A stretch of DNA of 64,000 bases from Planctomycetota bacterium (GTDB lineage Bacteria; Planctomycetota; UBA1135; GCA-002686595). Both the position numbers and the translations under genes were made by a program. The stretch lies in contig JADJLZ010000005.1 in the NCBI GenBank assembly GCA_016709875.1, forward strand, positions 496,001-560,000, given 5' to 3'. Position 1 is the first letter of the stretch. Each line of letters opens with the position of its first letter. Positions 51,096-60,517 of this stretch are shown here, piece after piece. Below the pieces are notes generated by a model. The model saw only the letters and a program-made list of their open reading frames with translations, was not told the DNA's origin and searched no databases.

Positions 51096-52012
51096 GCGAG
51101 GCGCGCTCGGCGGACTTCTCGCTCGCGGGCGTGCTGCGCAGCGGCGCGTGGCTCTCGATCCTCTTCTGGGCCGCCTCGTTTGTCGCGACGCGCTCGGCGA
51201 TCGAGGTCTTTCACCCCTTCGCGCTCGTCGCGGCGCGCTTCGCGCTCGGGTCGGCCTTGCTCTACGGGCTGCTGCTCGCGCGGCGCGAGCGGCCGCTGCT
51301 CGCGCGCGAGGATCTCCCGCGCGGCCTGTTGCTCGGGGCGATCCTCGGCGCTCACATCTGCGTGCAGGCCTTCGCGCTGCTGCGTACGAGCTGCGTGCAC
51401 TCGGGCTGGATCGTCGGCGCGTGCCCGGTCGTGATCGCGGTCGGCGCGCAGCTCTTCCTCGGCCAGCGCATCGCGCCGCTCTCCTGGCTGGGCATCGGCG
51501 TCGCGGCCTGCGGCGTGCTCGCGATCGCGCTCGAGCACTCGAGCGCCCTGGGGCAGGCGGGTTTCGGGGACCTGCTCGTCTTCGGCACGACCTTCAGCTG
51601 GGCTGCGTACACGCTGCTCTCGGCGGCTCCCGTGGCGCGCAGCGGTGCGCTGCGCACGAGCGCCTTCGCGATGGGCGTCGCGAGCCTGGTCTGTGCGGGC
51701 GCCGCGCTGCTCGAGGGGCGCGCGCTGCTCGGCACGCCCTCGCTCGGGAACTGGCTCGAACTTGGCTTCCTGGGAGCGTGCTGCAGCGCTCTTGCTTTCT
51801 GGCTCTGGAACCGCGCGATCGCGCGCTTTGGGATGGCGCGCCTGGGAGCGCTGCTCTACTTCCAGCCTTTCGTCACCGCGGGGCTCGCCCTGGCGCTGGG
51901 AGAGGAGCGCCCGGGCTGGAACACCTGGATCGGGGGGCCGCTGGTCCTCTCCGGGGTCTGGTTGCTCGGCCGCGGGCGTCCGGCGGGCCGCGCGGCGCTC
52001 GCGCGGGCCTGA
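51092..52012 (+). CDS. EamA/DMT-family transporter
   Basis: A 306-residue protein with about ten membrane segments in two EamA repeats (residues about 15-140 and 150-290). SILFWAASFVATRSAI and PFALVAARFALGSALLYG are typical of the first repeat; RLGALLYFQPFVTAGLALALGEE of the second. Drug/metabolite transporters move small molecules, often amino acids or nucleosides; no substrate can be assigned. The start is TTG 51092, overlapping the TerC stop by four bases. Confidence 0.88.
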   Translation: MSEARSADFSLAGVLRSGAWLSILFWAASFVATRSAIEVFHPFALVAARFALGSALLYGLLLARRERPLLAREDLPRGLLLGAILGAHICVQAFALLRTSCVHSGWIVGACPVVIAVGAQLFLGQRIAPLSWLGIGVAACGVLAIALEHSSALGQAGFGDLLVFGTTFSWAAYTLLSAAPVARSGALRTSAFAMGVASLVCAGAALLEGRALLGTPSLGNWLELGFLGACCSALAFWLWNRAIARFGMARLGALLYFQPFVTAGLALALGEERPGWNTWIGGPLVLSGVWLLGRGRPAGRAALARA

Positions 52013-52048
52013 TTCCTGTATCCTGCGGGGAGGCTGGAGGTAGGGCCG

Positions 52049-55000
52049 ATGCCCGCGCTCTGCCCCCGGTTTCCACTGATGAAGACGATCACCCGCTCGG
52101 TCCTCGCTGCCTCTTGCTTCCTCGGGTTCTGGACCCCCTCGGCCTGGCTCTCCGCCGCCCCTGCGGCCGCGCAAGTCGACTCCAAGGGCAACCAGTCCCC
52201 CCACGTCGACTGCACGGTCTGCGGGGAGCGTTCCTACACCTTCCCCTCGGGTGCGCCCGTGGACAAGGACGGGAACCTGGTCACCTGGTGCATGCACTGC
52301 AAGAAGGACACGCCGCACACCTCGAGCGTCAACCAGTCCCCGGGCATCGGCCCTGCGCCCGAGAAGTCGAACGCGCGCGGTGGACTGCGCCTGCGCAGGC
52401 CCGCAGGCGAGTCGGTTGCGAAGTCCGAGGACGGCGCGGAGGAGTCCGCCAAGCCTTCGGCCGCGCCGCCACAGACGCCTGCTCCGCTCGACACGCAGCG
52501 GCCGGTGCAGCCCTCACCCGCGGCGAACTTCGTCTTTCAGGAGGTGCGCAAGCTGAAGAGCCTCGAGGACCGGCTCATCGCACCCGCGGTCGACAGCCTG
52601 TGCGCGATGGGAGAGCCCGGCCTCGCGGCCGCGCGCAACGAGCTCTCCGCGATGGAGCCGCCCGTGATCCTGGTCGCGGCGCGCGCGCTGCTGCGCTCGC
52701 CCACGCCCGCTGACGTCGATCTGGTGCAGAAGCGCTTGCGCGAGAAGATGCCCGCCGCGGGATCCGCGGCGATCCTCACGGCGCTCGTCAGCGCCGATCC
52801 TGTGCGCGCCGGACCGCGCTTCCTGGTCGAGATGCTCGACTCGCAGAACGGCAACCTGCGCGTGCAGGCCGCTCGCGAGCTGCGTCCGCTGCTCGCCCAG
52901 GCCGGCATGGACGTGCTCCAGCCCGCTTTTGCGAGCAAACGTGCCGACACGCGGCTCGAGGCGGTCTCGCTCGCCGGGAGCCTCTCGGACAGCGCCGCGA
53001 CGCAGACGCTGCTCGACCACCTCGCGGACTCCGCGCCCAACGTCGCTGCGCAGGTGATCAGCGAGCTCGCGGGGCGCAAGGACGACGCGCTCGACCAGCA
53101 GCTCCTCTCGCTGGCCTTCAGCGGCCGCTGGTTGCTGCGCTCCCAGGCCTACGCGTTGCTCGCGATCGTCGAGCGCGAAGACGTCGGAACGCGCGGGATC
53201 CTCGAAGACACGCAGATCCAGCCGCTGCTCGCCGCGATGGATTCGAACGATCCCTTCGTCTCGGGCGCAAGCGCCTGCGCCCTCGCGGGAATCGGCTTTC
53301 GCAGCGTCCAGGTACGCGAGGCGAACTGGCTCGACCAGGGAGTGGTCGACCGCCTCGTCGGCGTCGTGAGCGGCAAGGTCTTCCACAACGATTTCTCCTC
53401 GCTGCAGGGTCCCGCGCTGCGCCGGCTGCGGCTTCTGACCGGACAGGATGCCGGAACCGACGGCGCTCGCTGGGTCGATTGGTGGATCGCGGCGCGGCCG
53501 GGCTTCCACGCCCTGCGCGCCTGGATTCCCTTCGAGGATGCCGAGCTCGACAAGCTCTCGATGCGCATCTTGGATGGCAAGCGCACCTGGCGCCTGATGG
53601 GGCCGGCGATCCCCTGGCCTGTCGACCTCACGGCCGGCGAGGACGCCTTCATCCTTTCGATCGCGCAGGCGCAGGACCTCGCGCGAGTGCTGCAGGCCGA
53701 AGGTGTCTTCGGACCTGAGCGGCTGCCCGGCACGCGCGGGACGCGCGGCGCGGGCGAGCGCTCCGCCCAGATCGCCGTCGCCGGTCGCGGGAAGGCGTTC
53801 ATTCTGGGTGCGGATGCGACCGAGCCGTGGTTCGACCGCTGCATCGCGGCCGCGCGCTCGCTCGCCGAGACCAACCGCTGGGAGCTCTATCCGATCCCGG
53901 GTCGCCACGTGAACGCGGGCGAGCTGTGGGTCGAACAGTCGGCCTGGTGGTCGGCCGAGCACACGCCGCTCGAGCGCGAGAGCAAGCTCAAGGAGCTCGT
54001 GCTCGCGACGCTGGCCGCGCGCACCTCGCCGATGCGCGCGCGTGCCTTCACCGAACTCGAGCACCTGTACTCGATGCCCGACCTCGTCTCCCCGTCTGAT
54101 TTCAGCCTGTTCCTCGGGGCGCTCGGCGGAGATGCACCGCCGGTCGCGGTGCCGAGCCTGATCCGCATGGCGCTCATGTCGGCGCGCAGCGCATCTCCGC
54201 AGGTGCAGCAGATCCCCGTCGAGCCCGCGCGCGAACTGGTGCGCGCGGTCGTTTCGCGGCCGGATTCGATCCCGAGTGCGCTGCCCTCGGTGCTCGAGGC
54301 CGCCGGTCCGGCCTTCACGCGCGAGATGCTCTCCGACCCGCTGCCCGCGGTGCGCGCCGCGGCCGCGCGGGTGATGCCGCGTTTCCCCGACTCGGATCCG
54401 GTCGCGTTGCTGCTGCCGCTGCTCTCGGACAAGGTGACCGAGGTGCAGGTCGCGTGCATCGACGCACTGGGCGAGCTGCGCGCCGAGAACATGCGCACCG
54501 AGCTGCTCGTACGTGCGCGCCTGGGCGTCAAGCCGGTGCGCATCGCGGCGCTGCGCGCGGTCGGAAAGCTGCGCGGCGAGTATGTGCTCGACGCGTTGCT
54601 GCTCGCGCTCTCCGAGGGCGATCCAGAGCTGCGGCTCGCCGCCGTGGACGGCATGGCCGAACTCGAGGATCCGGCGAGCGCGCCGTTCCTGATCTCGCTG
54701 CTCTCCGACACCACGAACCCCGCGCTGCACGACGCAGCCCACGCGGGCCTCCTGCGCCTGCGCGAACGTGCCTGGCCGGAGCTGCGGCGTGCGCTGATCG
54801 GGGCTGCGCCGACGGGCAAGCTCGAGTCCGCACTCGTGCTCTCGGAGCAGTGCGCACCCGAGGCCGTGCCCGCGCTGCTCGGCGCGCTGACCGCGAACCC
54901 GCGCGACGCGCGCGTCGGCAACGAGCTCGCGATCCTCACCTGCGTCGATTTCCGCGGCCAGGAAGATCCCGCCTCGCACTGGTGGGACTGGTGGGACGGC

Positions 55001-55282
55001 GTCGTGCACGAGGATTCCATCGCCTGGCTGCGCGCCTGCCTCGAGCGCCTGCAGCTCAACCCGCCGGCGGCCGAGGCGCTCGCGGACAAGGGCACTCGCG
55101 ACGGCCAGACCTACCTGCTGCGCCTGTGCGTGCGGCCCGAAGCCTGGCTCGCCGAACGCGCCCGGCGCCAGCTCGCGCGCATGCTCGGGACGAGCATCGA
55201 CCCGATCCCGCCCGCCGGACAAGCGCGCGAGGACTGGATGTCGCGCCTCTCGGCCGAGATCGAGAAGCACCGCGAGCCGTGA
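52049..55282 (+). CDS. Secreted HEAT-repeat protein
   Basis: A 1077-residue protein with a signal peptide (MKTITRSVLAASCFLGF from residue 11, cut near AAPAAAQ). Residues 54-80 hold CTVC and CMHC, a possible zinc or haem-like cysteine site, followed by a P/A-rich linker. From about 150 to 1070 the chain has HEAT repeats (VQAARELRPLLAQA, VACIDALGELR, LRLAAVDGMAEL), broken by insertions; the planctomycete-like WVDWWIAARPG and WWDWWDG patterns occur. HEAT solenoids bind other proteins; the partner is unknown. GGAGGTAGGG before ATG 52049 supports the longer start over ATG 52079. The stop overlaps the transglycosylase GTG. Confidence 0.8.
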   Translation: MPALCPRFPLMKTITRSVLAASCFLGFWTPSAWLSAAPAAAQVDSKGNQSPHVDCTVCGERSYTFPSGAPVDKDGNLVTWCMHCKKDTPHTSSVNQSPGIGPAPEKSNARGGLRLRRPAGESVAKSEDGAEESAKPSAAPPQTPAPLDTQRPVQPSPAANFVFQEVRKLKSLEDRLIAPAVDSLCAMGEPGLAAARNELSAMEPPVILVAARALLRSPTPADVDLVQKRLREKMPAAGSAAILTALVSADPVRAGPRFLVEMLDSQNGNLRVQAARELRPLLAQAGMDVLQPAFASKRADTRLEAVSLAGSLSDSAATQTLLDHLADSAPNVAAQVISELAGRKDDALDQQLLSLAFSGRWLLRSQAYALLAIVEREDVGTRGILEDTQIQPLLAAMDSNDPFVSGASACALAGIGFRSVQVREANWLDQGVVDRLVGVVSGKVFHNDFSSLQGPALRRLRLLTGQDAGTDGARWVDWWIAARPGFHALRAWIPFEDAELDKLSMRILDGKRTWRLMGPAIPWPVDLTAGEDAFILSIAQAQDLARVLQAEGVFGPERLPGTRGTRGAGERSAQIAVAGRGKAFILGADATEPWFDRCIAAARSLAETNRWELYPIPGRHVNAGELWVEQSAWWSAEHTPLERESKLKELVLATLAARTSPMRARAFTELEHLYSMPDLVSPSDFSLFLGALGGDAPPVAVPSLIRMALMSARSASPQVQQIPVEPARELVRAVVSRPDSIPSALPSVLEAAGPAFTREMLSDPLPAVRAAAARVMPRFPDSDPVALLLPLLSDKVTEVQVACIDALGELRAENMRTELLVRARLGVKPVRIAALRAVGKLRGEYVLDALLLALSEGDPELRLAAVDGMAELEDPASAPFLISLLSDTTNPALHDAAHAGLLRLRERAWPELRRALIGAAPTGKLESALVLSEQCAPEAVPALLGALTANPRDARVGNELAILTCVDFRGQEDPASHWWDWWDGVVHEDSIAWLRACLERLQLNPPAAEALADKGTRDGQTYLLRLCVRPEAWLAERARRQLARMLGTSIDPIPPAGQAREDWMSRLSAEIEKHREP

Positions 55283-56019
55283 GCGCGCGCAGAAGCCCTC
55301 GGCCGCGGCGCGCGGGAACGCGCGGGACGGGGGGAATCCGTCGCGTCCTCGGCGGCCGTTTCCTGCTGCTCGTCGCGATCGCGACGGCCTGCGTCGTGTG
55401 GGTCGGCATGACCGAGGGACCGAAGTTCGCGCGGCAGGTCTGGAGCCTGATCGGCGTGCACCAGGTCGAAGCGCACGCCGAGATCCTGCGCGCGGCGGCG
55501 AAGGAGAGCGCGGTCGATCCGTGCCTGCTCGCGGGGCTGATGTACGTCGAGAGCCGGGGCAAGGTCGAGGCGCTCTCGAACAAGGGCGCGCGCGGCTTGT
55601 TCCAACTCCAGTCCGCGGCCGCTTCCGACTCGGCCAAGCGCCTGGGTCTGCCCGCGCCCAGCGACGATGAACTCATGCACGATGCGGCGCTCAACACGCG
55701 CCTGGGCGCAGCGCACCTCGCGTGGCTGATCCGACGGGAGGGGCCGGATCTCGAGCGCGTGCTCGTCGGCTACAACGCGGGCCGTGGCCGGCTCGCGAGC
55801 TGGTTGAAAGACGCGGGCGGCTGGGACGCCTGGAGGGCGCGGCAGCTCGAGAAGGACACCAACGGGGCTCTCACGTACGCGCGCGACGTGCTCGATTTCG
55901 CGCAGCGTTTCCGTGAGCGCGGGGTGATCGTGCCGCTGCCCGAGGAGGCAGCGCTCGCGCCCGAGCAGCCGGCCGCGGTCGAATCCTCGGGCGCCCAGGC
56001 TCCGGCCTCGGAGCGCTGA
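55279..56019 (+). CDS. Membrane-bound lytic transglycosylase (SLT family)
   Basis: A 246-residue peptidoglycan-cleaving enzyme. A basic N-terminus is followed by one membrane segment at about 27-45 (FLLLVAIATACVVWVG). The SLT domain, at about 65-200, has the catalytic Glu in YVESRG, then ALSNKGARGLFQLQ, and VGYNAGRGR. The C-terminus is an A/P/E-rich tail. The start is GTG 55279, coupled to the HEAT-repeat protein by a four-base overlap, so the two may work together at the cell wall. Confidence 0.9.
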   Translation: MSARRSPRPRRAGTRGTGGIRRVLGGRFLLLVAIATACVVWVGMTEGPKFARQVWSLIGVHQVEAHAEILRAAAKESAVDPCLLAGLMYVESRGKVEALSNKGARGLFQLQSAAASDSAKRLGLPAPSDDELMHDAALNTRLGAAHLAWLIRREGPDLERVLVGYNAGRGRLASWLKDAGGWDAWRARQLEKDTNGALTYARDVLDFAQRFRERGVIVPLPEEAALAPEQPAAVESSGAQAPASER

Positions 56020-56026
56020 TTTTTCG

Positions 56027-56063
56027 CTCCACGCGGGGCTTCGCAGCCCCGCGCGCCGTGGAG
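56027..56063 (+). other. Strong hairpin after the transglycosylase gene
   Basis: GCGGGGCT (56033-56040) pairs with AGCCCCGC (56045-56052), enclosed by CTCCACG (56027-56033) and CGTGGAG (56057-56063). It is not followed by T, so termination would need Rho; it lies eight bases after the stop. Confidence 0.45.
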
Positions 56064-56155
56064 GCGGGGTATCTTCGGCACCCCACGGCGAGCGCGTTTC
56101 CGCCCCCCGCGATCCCGTTTCCTTTTCCGTCCCCCCCCTTCGAGGAGTTCCTTCC

Positions 56156-59100
56156 ATGTCGAAATGGAATCGTGTCCTTGTCGCCGCGATCGCGACCACT
56201 CTGTCTGCCGGAATCGCGAATGCGCAATTCGATCCGCACGGGCCGCTGGCGGCCCAACTGCACAGCACAGACGCGGCTGGTCTGCCCTGGTTCGATGCGC
56301 GCACCGACGCCGCGGGCGTCCCGCTCCCCGGCTTGCGGACGGCCATCGGGGCTGCGCGCAACGCCTCGCTCACAGCGCAGCGCGCGCACGAGATCGAGAT
56401 CCTCGCGCGCAGCGTGCCTGGCCTGCGGGTCGAGGACGACCCGATGCTCGGAACGCCGCGTTGGATCGCGTCGACGCAGTCGCTCTTGACGCATCCGGTG
56501 CCCGGCGGCTTCCAGGCGCTGGACGTGCTGCGCGGCTTCGTCGCGAATTCACCCGCGCTCTTCGAGGCCGCGCCCGAGGAGATCGGCCGCGCGCGCATCT
56601 CGCGCGAGTACCGCACGAGCCACAACGGCGTGACGCACCTCACGCTGCAGCAGCAACTCGGCAGCGTGGACATCCGCGGTTGCGAGATCCGCGCGAACCT
56701 CACGCGCGAGGGCAGCCTGATCAACGTCTCGAGCACGCTCCTGCCGCGTCCCTCGAACGACTTCTCGGCCAGCGCGGTCGAGCTCACGCCGATCACGGCG
56801 CTCGAGATCGCTGCGCTGAGCCTGGGCGTGCGCGGCGCCTCCTTCGCAGCGCTCGGTGGGCCTTCGGGGCCGGCCCTGCGCCAGAGCTGGGCCTCGCAGG
56901 ATCTGCGCTCGGACGAGCCGATCACGAGCGAGCTCGTGTACTTCCCGCTCTCGCGCGGCGAATTGCGCAGCGCCTGGGCGCTGGCGCTGCCCGTGCGCGG
57001 CGTGGGCCACACCTACGACGTGATCGTCGACGCCGCGACCGGTGCCGTGCTGCAGCGCGAGGACCGGCTGCACTACCTCTTCGGTGGCACGCAGTCGATC
57101 GGCGTCAACGTCTACACGGGCGACAGCCCCGCGCCGGGCACGCCGGGCACCACCACGCCCAACGGCGTGCAGTTCCCGTTCGTCTCGCGCTCGCTGCTCA
57201 CCATCCAGCCGAGCGAGGTCACGACCTGGTCGCCCAACGGTTGGATCGACGACAACGGCAACGAGACGCTCGGCAACAACGTCGACGCGCACAGCGACCT
57301 CAACAACGACAACGTCGCGGACCTGCCGCGTCCGCAGGGCAACCCCGCGCGCGTCTTCGACTTCCCGCAGGACAACAACCAGGCGCCTTCGACCTACACG
57401 CAGGCTGCGATCGTCAACTTCTTCTACCTCGCCAACCGCTACCACGACCGGCTCTACGCGCTCGGCTTCGACGAGGCGGCGGGCAACTTCCAGACGAACA
57501 ACTTCGGTCTCGGCGGCATCGGCAACGACCCCGTGCTCGCCGATTGCCAGGACGGCGGCGGCACCAACAACGCCAACTTCGGCACCGGCGGCAACGACGG
57601 TTCGACGGGCCGCTGCCAGATGTACGTCTTCACCGGCTCGACGCCCGACCGCGACGGCTCGCTCGACGCGGACATCGTCTACCACGAGCTGACGCACGGC
57701 ACTTCGATCCGACTGCACGGCGGGCTCTCGGGCACGCAGCCGGGCGGCATGGGCGAGGGCTGGAGCGACTTCTTCGGCCGCTGCCTCAACTCCGATGCGA
57801 GCGAGGACCCCGACGCCGTGTACTCGACCGGCGCGTACGCCACGTACCTGCTCGGCGGGAGCTTCGTCGACAACTACTACTTCGGCATCCGGCGCTTCCC
57901 GTACAGCACGGACCTGAACAAGAATCCGACCACGATCGCGGACACGGATCCGGCGCAGCAGAGCTACCCGGTGAACATCCCGCGCAGCCCGATCATCGGC
58001 AACACCGCCAACGAGGTGCACAACATCGGCGAGGTCTGGTGCAACATGCTGCTCGAGTGCCGCGCGAACCTGATCCACACTCTCGGCTTCCCCGGCAACG
58101 ACCTGATGATGCAGTTGGTGATCGACGGGATGAAGCTCTCGCCGGGCAACCCGACCTTCCTGCAGGCGCGCGACGCGATCCTGCAAGCCGACCTCGTCGA
58201 CGAGGGTGGTGCGCACCTGGGTGAGCTGTGGAGCGGCTTCGCCAAGCGCGGCGCCGGATTCTCCGCCAGCAGTCCCGCCTCGAGCACGACCTCGGGCATC
58301 GTCGAAGCCTTCGACGTGCCGCTGCTCGTGATCTTCGCCTATCCCGCCGGCCACCCGGCGCAGCTGCAACCGGGTACCCCGACGAATTTCGAGGTGGACA
58401 TCAGCGGCCTCGCCGGCACGCTGCCGACTCCGGGCACGGGCCAGCTCTCGTTCTCGATCAACGGCGCGCCCTACCAGACGGTGGGAATGACGCAGGGACA
58501 GCCCAACCACTACACGGCGACCCTGCCCGCGACGACCTGCCTCGACGTCGTGCGCTACTACTTCACGACCGGGACCAACAACGGTCCGACGAGCGATCCG
58601 GCCGGCGCACCGGCCTCGAGCTACGCGGCCACGGCCTTCTCCGGCGTGCAGACGAGCTTCGCGGACGACTTCGAGGCGAACCTGGGTTGGAGCGTCGGCG
58701 CGGCGGGCGACAGCGCCACGACCGGCATCTGGGAGCGTGCGGATCCCGAGGGGACCGGCGCGCAGCCCGAGGACGACCACACGCCCAGCGGGACGCTGTG
58801 CTTCGTCACCGGCGCGACCGCCGGCGCGAGCGTCGGCGCGAATGACATCGACGGCGGAGCGACGACGCTCGTCTCGCCGCTCTTCGATCTCGCGGCGGAC
58901 CCCGCCGCGCGCGTGGGCTACTGGCGCTGGTATTCCAACGACCAGGGCAGCGCTCCCAACGCCGACATCTTCCGCGTCGACATCTCCAACAACGGCGGCT
59001 CGACCTGGGTGAATGCCGAGACGGTGGGCCCCGCGGGTGCGGGGACCTCGGGCGGCTGGAGCTTCCATGACTTCCGCGTCGCGGACTTCGTCGCGCCCAC

Positions 59101-59677
59101 CTCGCAGGTGCGCGTGCGCTTCGTGGCCGAGGACGCGGGCACGGGCTCCGTCGTGGAGGCGGGAATCGACGACTTCACGATCCAGACGCTGCTCTGCAAC
59201 AGCTCGGTGACGCCCTACTGCTTCGGCGACGGCGGCGGCGCTGCCTGCCCGTGCGCGAACCTCGGCGGTCCGGGCGTGGGCTGCGGCAACTCGACCGGCC
59301 AGGGCGGCGGACTCGCGGGTGCGGGCACGGTCCAGGTCTCCAGCGACTCGTTCGTGCTCTCGACCTCCGGCACGCCGGCGAACGCGACCGTTGTGTTCTT
59401 CCAGGGCGTCAACCAGGACAACGGGGGCGCGGGCATCGCGCTCTTCGACGGCCTGCGCTGCGTCTCGGGCTCGGTCATCCGACTGGGTGTCAAGGCGAGC
59501 AGCGGCGGGAGCGCGAGCTACCCGCAGCTCGGCGACGTCTCGATCTCGGTCCGAGGGCAGATTCCGCTCGTGGGAGCGACGCGTCACTACCAGGCGCAGT
59601 ACCGCGACCCGGCGAACTTCTGCACCGCGGCGACGTCGAACTTCACCAACGGCGTGACCGCGATCTGGGTCCCGTGA
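56156..59677 (+). CDS. Secreted M36-type (fungalysin) metalloprotease with C-terminal CFGDG module
   Basis: A 1173-residue protease. A signal peptide (MSKWNRVLVAAIATTLSAGIANA) is followed by a propeptide (about 25-300) that includes a FTP/PepSY-like part (YDVIVDAATGAVLQRED). The peptidase domain contains HELTH at 510-514, whose two His bind zinc and whose Glu is catalytic, and EGWSDFFGRC near 531-540, which gives the third ligand. From about 720 to 1015 lie beta-rich modules. From about 1019 the chain ends in the CFGDG module shared with the protein at 15404-17098. GAGGAG eight bases before ATG 56156 supports the start. Confidence 0.9.
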   Translation: MSKWNRVLVAAIATTLSAGIANAQFDPHGPLAAQLHSTDAAGLPWFDARTDAAGVPLPGLRTAIGAARNASLTAQRAHEIEILARSVPGLRVEDDPMLGTPRWIASTQSLLTHPVPGGFQALDVLRGFVANSPALFEAAPEEIGRARISREYRTSHNGVTHLTLQQQLGSVDIRGCEIRANLTREGSLINVSSTLLPRPSNDFSASAVELTPITALEIAALSLGVRGASFAALGGPSGPALRQSWASQDLRSDEPITSELVYFPLSRGELRSAWALALPVRGVGHTYDVIVDAATGAVLQREDRLHYLFGGTQSIGVNVYTGDSPAPGTPGTTTPNGVQFPFVSRSLLTIQPSEVTTWSPNGWIDDNGNETLGNNVDAHSDLNNDNVADLPRPQGNPARVFDFPQDNNQAPSTYTQAAIVNFFYLANRYHDRLYALGFDEAAGNFQTNNFGLGGIGNDPVLADCQDGGGTNNANFGTGGNDGSTGRCQMYVFTGSTPDRDGSLDADIVYHELTHGTSIRLHGGLSGTQPGGMGEGWSDFFGRCLNSDASEDPDAVYSTGAYATYLLGGSFVDNYYFGIRRFPYSTDLNKNPTTIADTDPAQQSYPVNIPRSPIIGNTANEVHNIGEVWCNMLLECRANLIHTLGFPGNDLMMQLVIDGMKLSPGNPTFLQARDAILQADLVDEGGAHLGELWSGFAKRGAGFSASSPASSTTSGIVEAFDVPLLVIFAYPAGHPAQLQPGTPTNFEVDISGLAGTLPTPGTGQLSFSINGAPYQTVGMTQGQPNHYTATLPATTCLDVVRYYFTTGTNNGPTSDPAGAPASSYAATAFSGVQTSFADDFEANLGWSVGAAGDSATTGIWERADPEGTGAQPEDDHTPSGTLCFVTGATAGASVGANDIDGGATTLVSPLFDLAADPAARVGYWRWYSNDQGSAPNADIFRVDISNNGGSTWVNAETVGPAGAGTSGGWSFHDFRVADFVAPTSQVRVRFVAEDAGTGSVVEAGIDDFTIQTLLCNSSVTPYCFGDGGGAACPCANLGGPGVGCGNSTGQGGGLAGAGTVQVSSDSFVLSTSGTPANATVVFFQGVNQDNGGAGIALFDGLRCVSGSVIRLGVKASSGGSASYPQLGDVSISVRGQIPLVGATRHYQAQYRDPANFCTAATSNFTNGVTAIWVP

Positions 59678-59703
59678 GAGCCTGAGCCGGCTACCGGCCC
59701 TGC

Positions 59704-59722
59704 GCGGGCCTCCCCGGCCCGC
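59704..59722 (+). terminator. Stem-loop after the protease gene
   Basis: GCGGGCC (59704-59710) pairs perfectly with GGCCCGC (59716-59722) over TCCCC. No T-run follows (TGTGTGCTTCTTCC), so it is only terminator-like. Confidence 0.35.
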
Positions 59723-59740
59723 TGTGTGCTTCTTCCTCGG

Positions 59741-59769
59741 TCCTGCGCCAGGCTAGTACTGGCGCAGGA
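59741..59769 (-). terminator. Stem-loop enclosing the lexA stop codon
   Basis: TCCTGCGCCA (59741-59750) pairs perfectly with TGGCGCAGGA (59760-59769); the lexA stop codon lies in the nine-base loop. There is no T-run after it on the lexA strand. Confidence 0.4.
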
Positions 59770-60361
59770 CGGCGAGGACCACCCCGCGGATCTCGACCTC
59801 GCGGGCGAAGATCGGCTGCATCTGCGCGTTCGCGGGCTGCAGGCGGAAGCGGCCGTCCGGCTCGCGGTACAGCCGCTTGAGCGTCGCATCGCCGTCGGGC
59901 AGCACGGCCACGACGATCTCTCCGTTGTGCGCGTGGTCGCGCTTCTCGACGAGCACCAGATCACCGTCGCGGATCGAGTCCTCGATCATCGAGTTGCCCT
60001 TGACGCGCAGCGCGAAGACCTCGCGGTCGGCGGGCACGAGCGACTGCAGGTCGAGCTCCTCGGGGGACTCGATCGCCTCGATGGGGGCGCCCGCGGCAAC
60101 CCGCCCGAGGATCTGGACCCGTCCTGTCGAGACCGTCTCGGCCTCGACCGGTTGCAGGCCGCGGCTGATCCCGCGCTTGGAGCGCGCGAGTACGCCCTTC
60201 TTCTCCAGCTCGGCGACGTGGCCGAAGACCGTGACTTTGTTCACGCCCAGCGACTGGGCGATCTCCTCCAGCGTCGGGCTGATCCCGTGCTCGCTGCGGT
60301 ACGACTCGAAGAAGGTCAGGATCTCGCGCTGCCGGCGCGTCAGGGGGGGGAGGGGGACCAT
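59753..60361 (-). CDS. lexA: LexA repressor
   Basis: The SOS repressor and RecA-stimulated self-cleaving protease. The 202 residues have an N-terminal winged helix (ISPTLEEIAQSLGVNKVTVFGHVAELEKKGVL, split here by A and V steps, about 27-58), the cleavage site in VAAGAP (A90-G91), the serine S124 in GNSMIEDS, and the lysine K162 in ATLKRLY. The recognition-helix part NKVTVFGHV differs from E. coli, in line with a different operator. ATG 60361 has no Shine-Dalgarno of its own and lies eight bases after the stop of a 28-codon gene, so translation is probably coupled. Confidence 0.96.
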   Translation of the reverse strand: MVPLPPLTRRQREILTFFESYRSEHGISPTLEEIAQSLGVNKVTVFGHVAELEKKGVLARSKRGISRGLQPVEAETVSTGRVQILGRVAAGAPIEAIESPEELDLQSLVPADREVFALRVKGNSMIEDSIRDGDLVLVEKRDHAHNGEIVVAVLPDGDATLKRLYREPDGRFRLQPANAQMQPIFAREVEIRGVVLAVLRQY

Positions 60362-60369
60362 GCGTCGAA

Positions 60370-60456
60370 TCAGATCAGGAACGTGGTTGCGATGAGGAGC
60401 GCGAAGACGAGGAACGAGACCTTGTCGCGACGCGTGAGGCTGAGGATGTGTGCCAT
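60370..60456 (-). CDS. 28-residue single-membrane-segment peptide, upstream of lexA
   Basis: A short gene that automatic tools would probably miss. ATG 60456 has AAGGAGT seven bases upstream, one of the best ribosome binding sites in the window. Residues 1-12 include R9, R10, D11 and K12, and residues 13-28 are an unbroken hydrophobic stretch ending at Ile28, enough for one membrane helix. It is upstream of lexA in the same transcript, and the candidate LexA sites lie 60-115 bases before it. SOS-induced membrane toxins such as E. coli TisB (29 residues) have the same build, but there is no sequence kinship that I can claim; it could also be only a leader peptide that tunes lexA translation. 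Confidence 0.6.
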   Translation of the reverse strand: MAHILSLTRRDKVSFLVFALLIATTFLI

Positions 60457-60517
60457 GAGTTCGACTCCTTGACGGTTGGGTTGCTTGGGGCTCGAGGGCT
60501 TGCCGGTCACCACCCCG

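Noticed and set aside
56027..56063. Rho-independent terminator before the M36 protease
   Set aside because: The stem is strong but no T-run follows; kept only as a hairpin.
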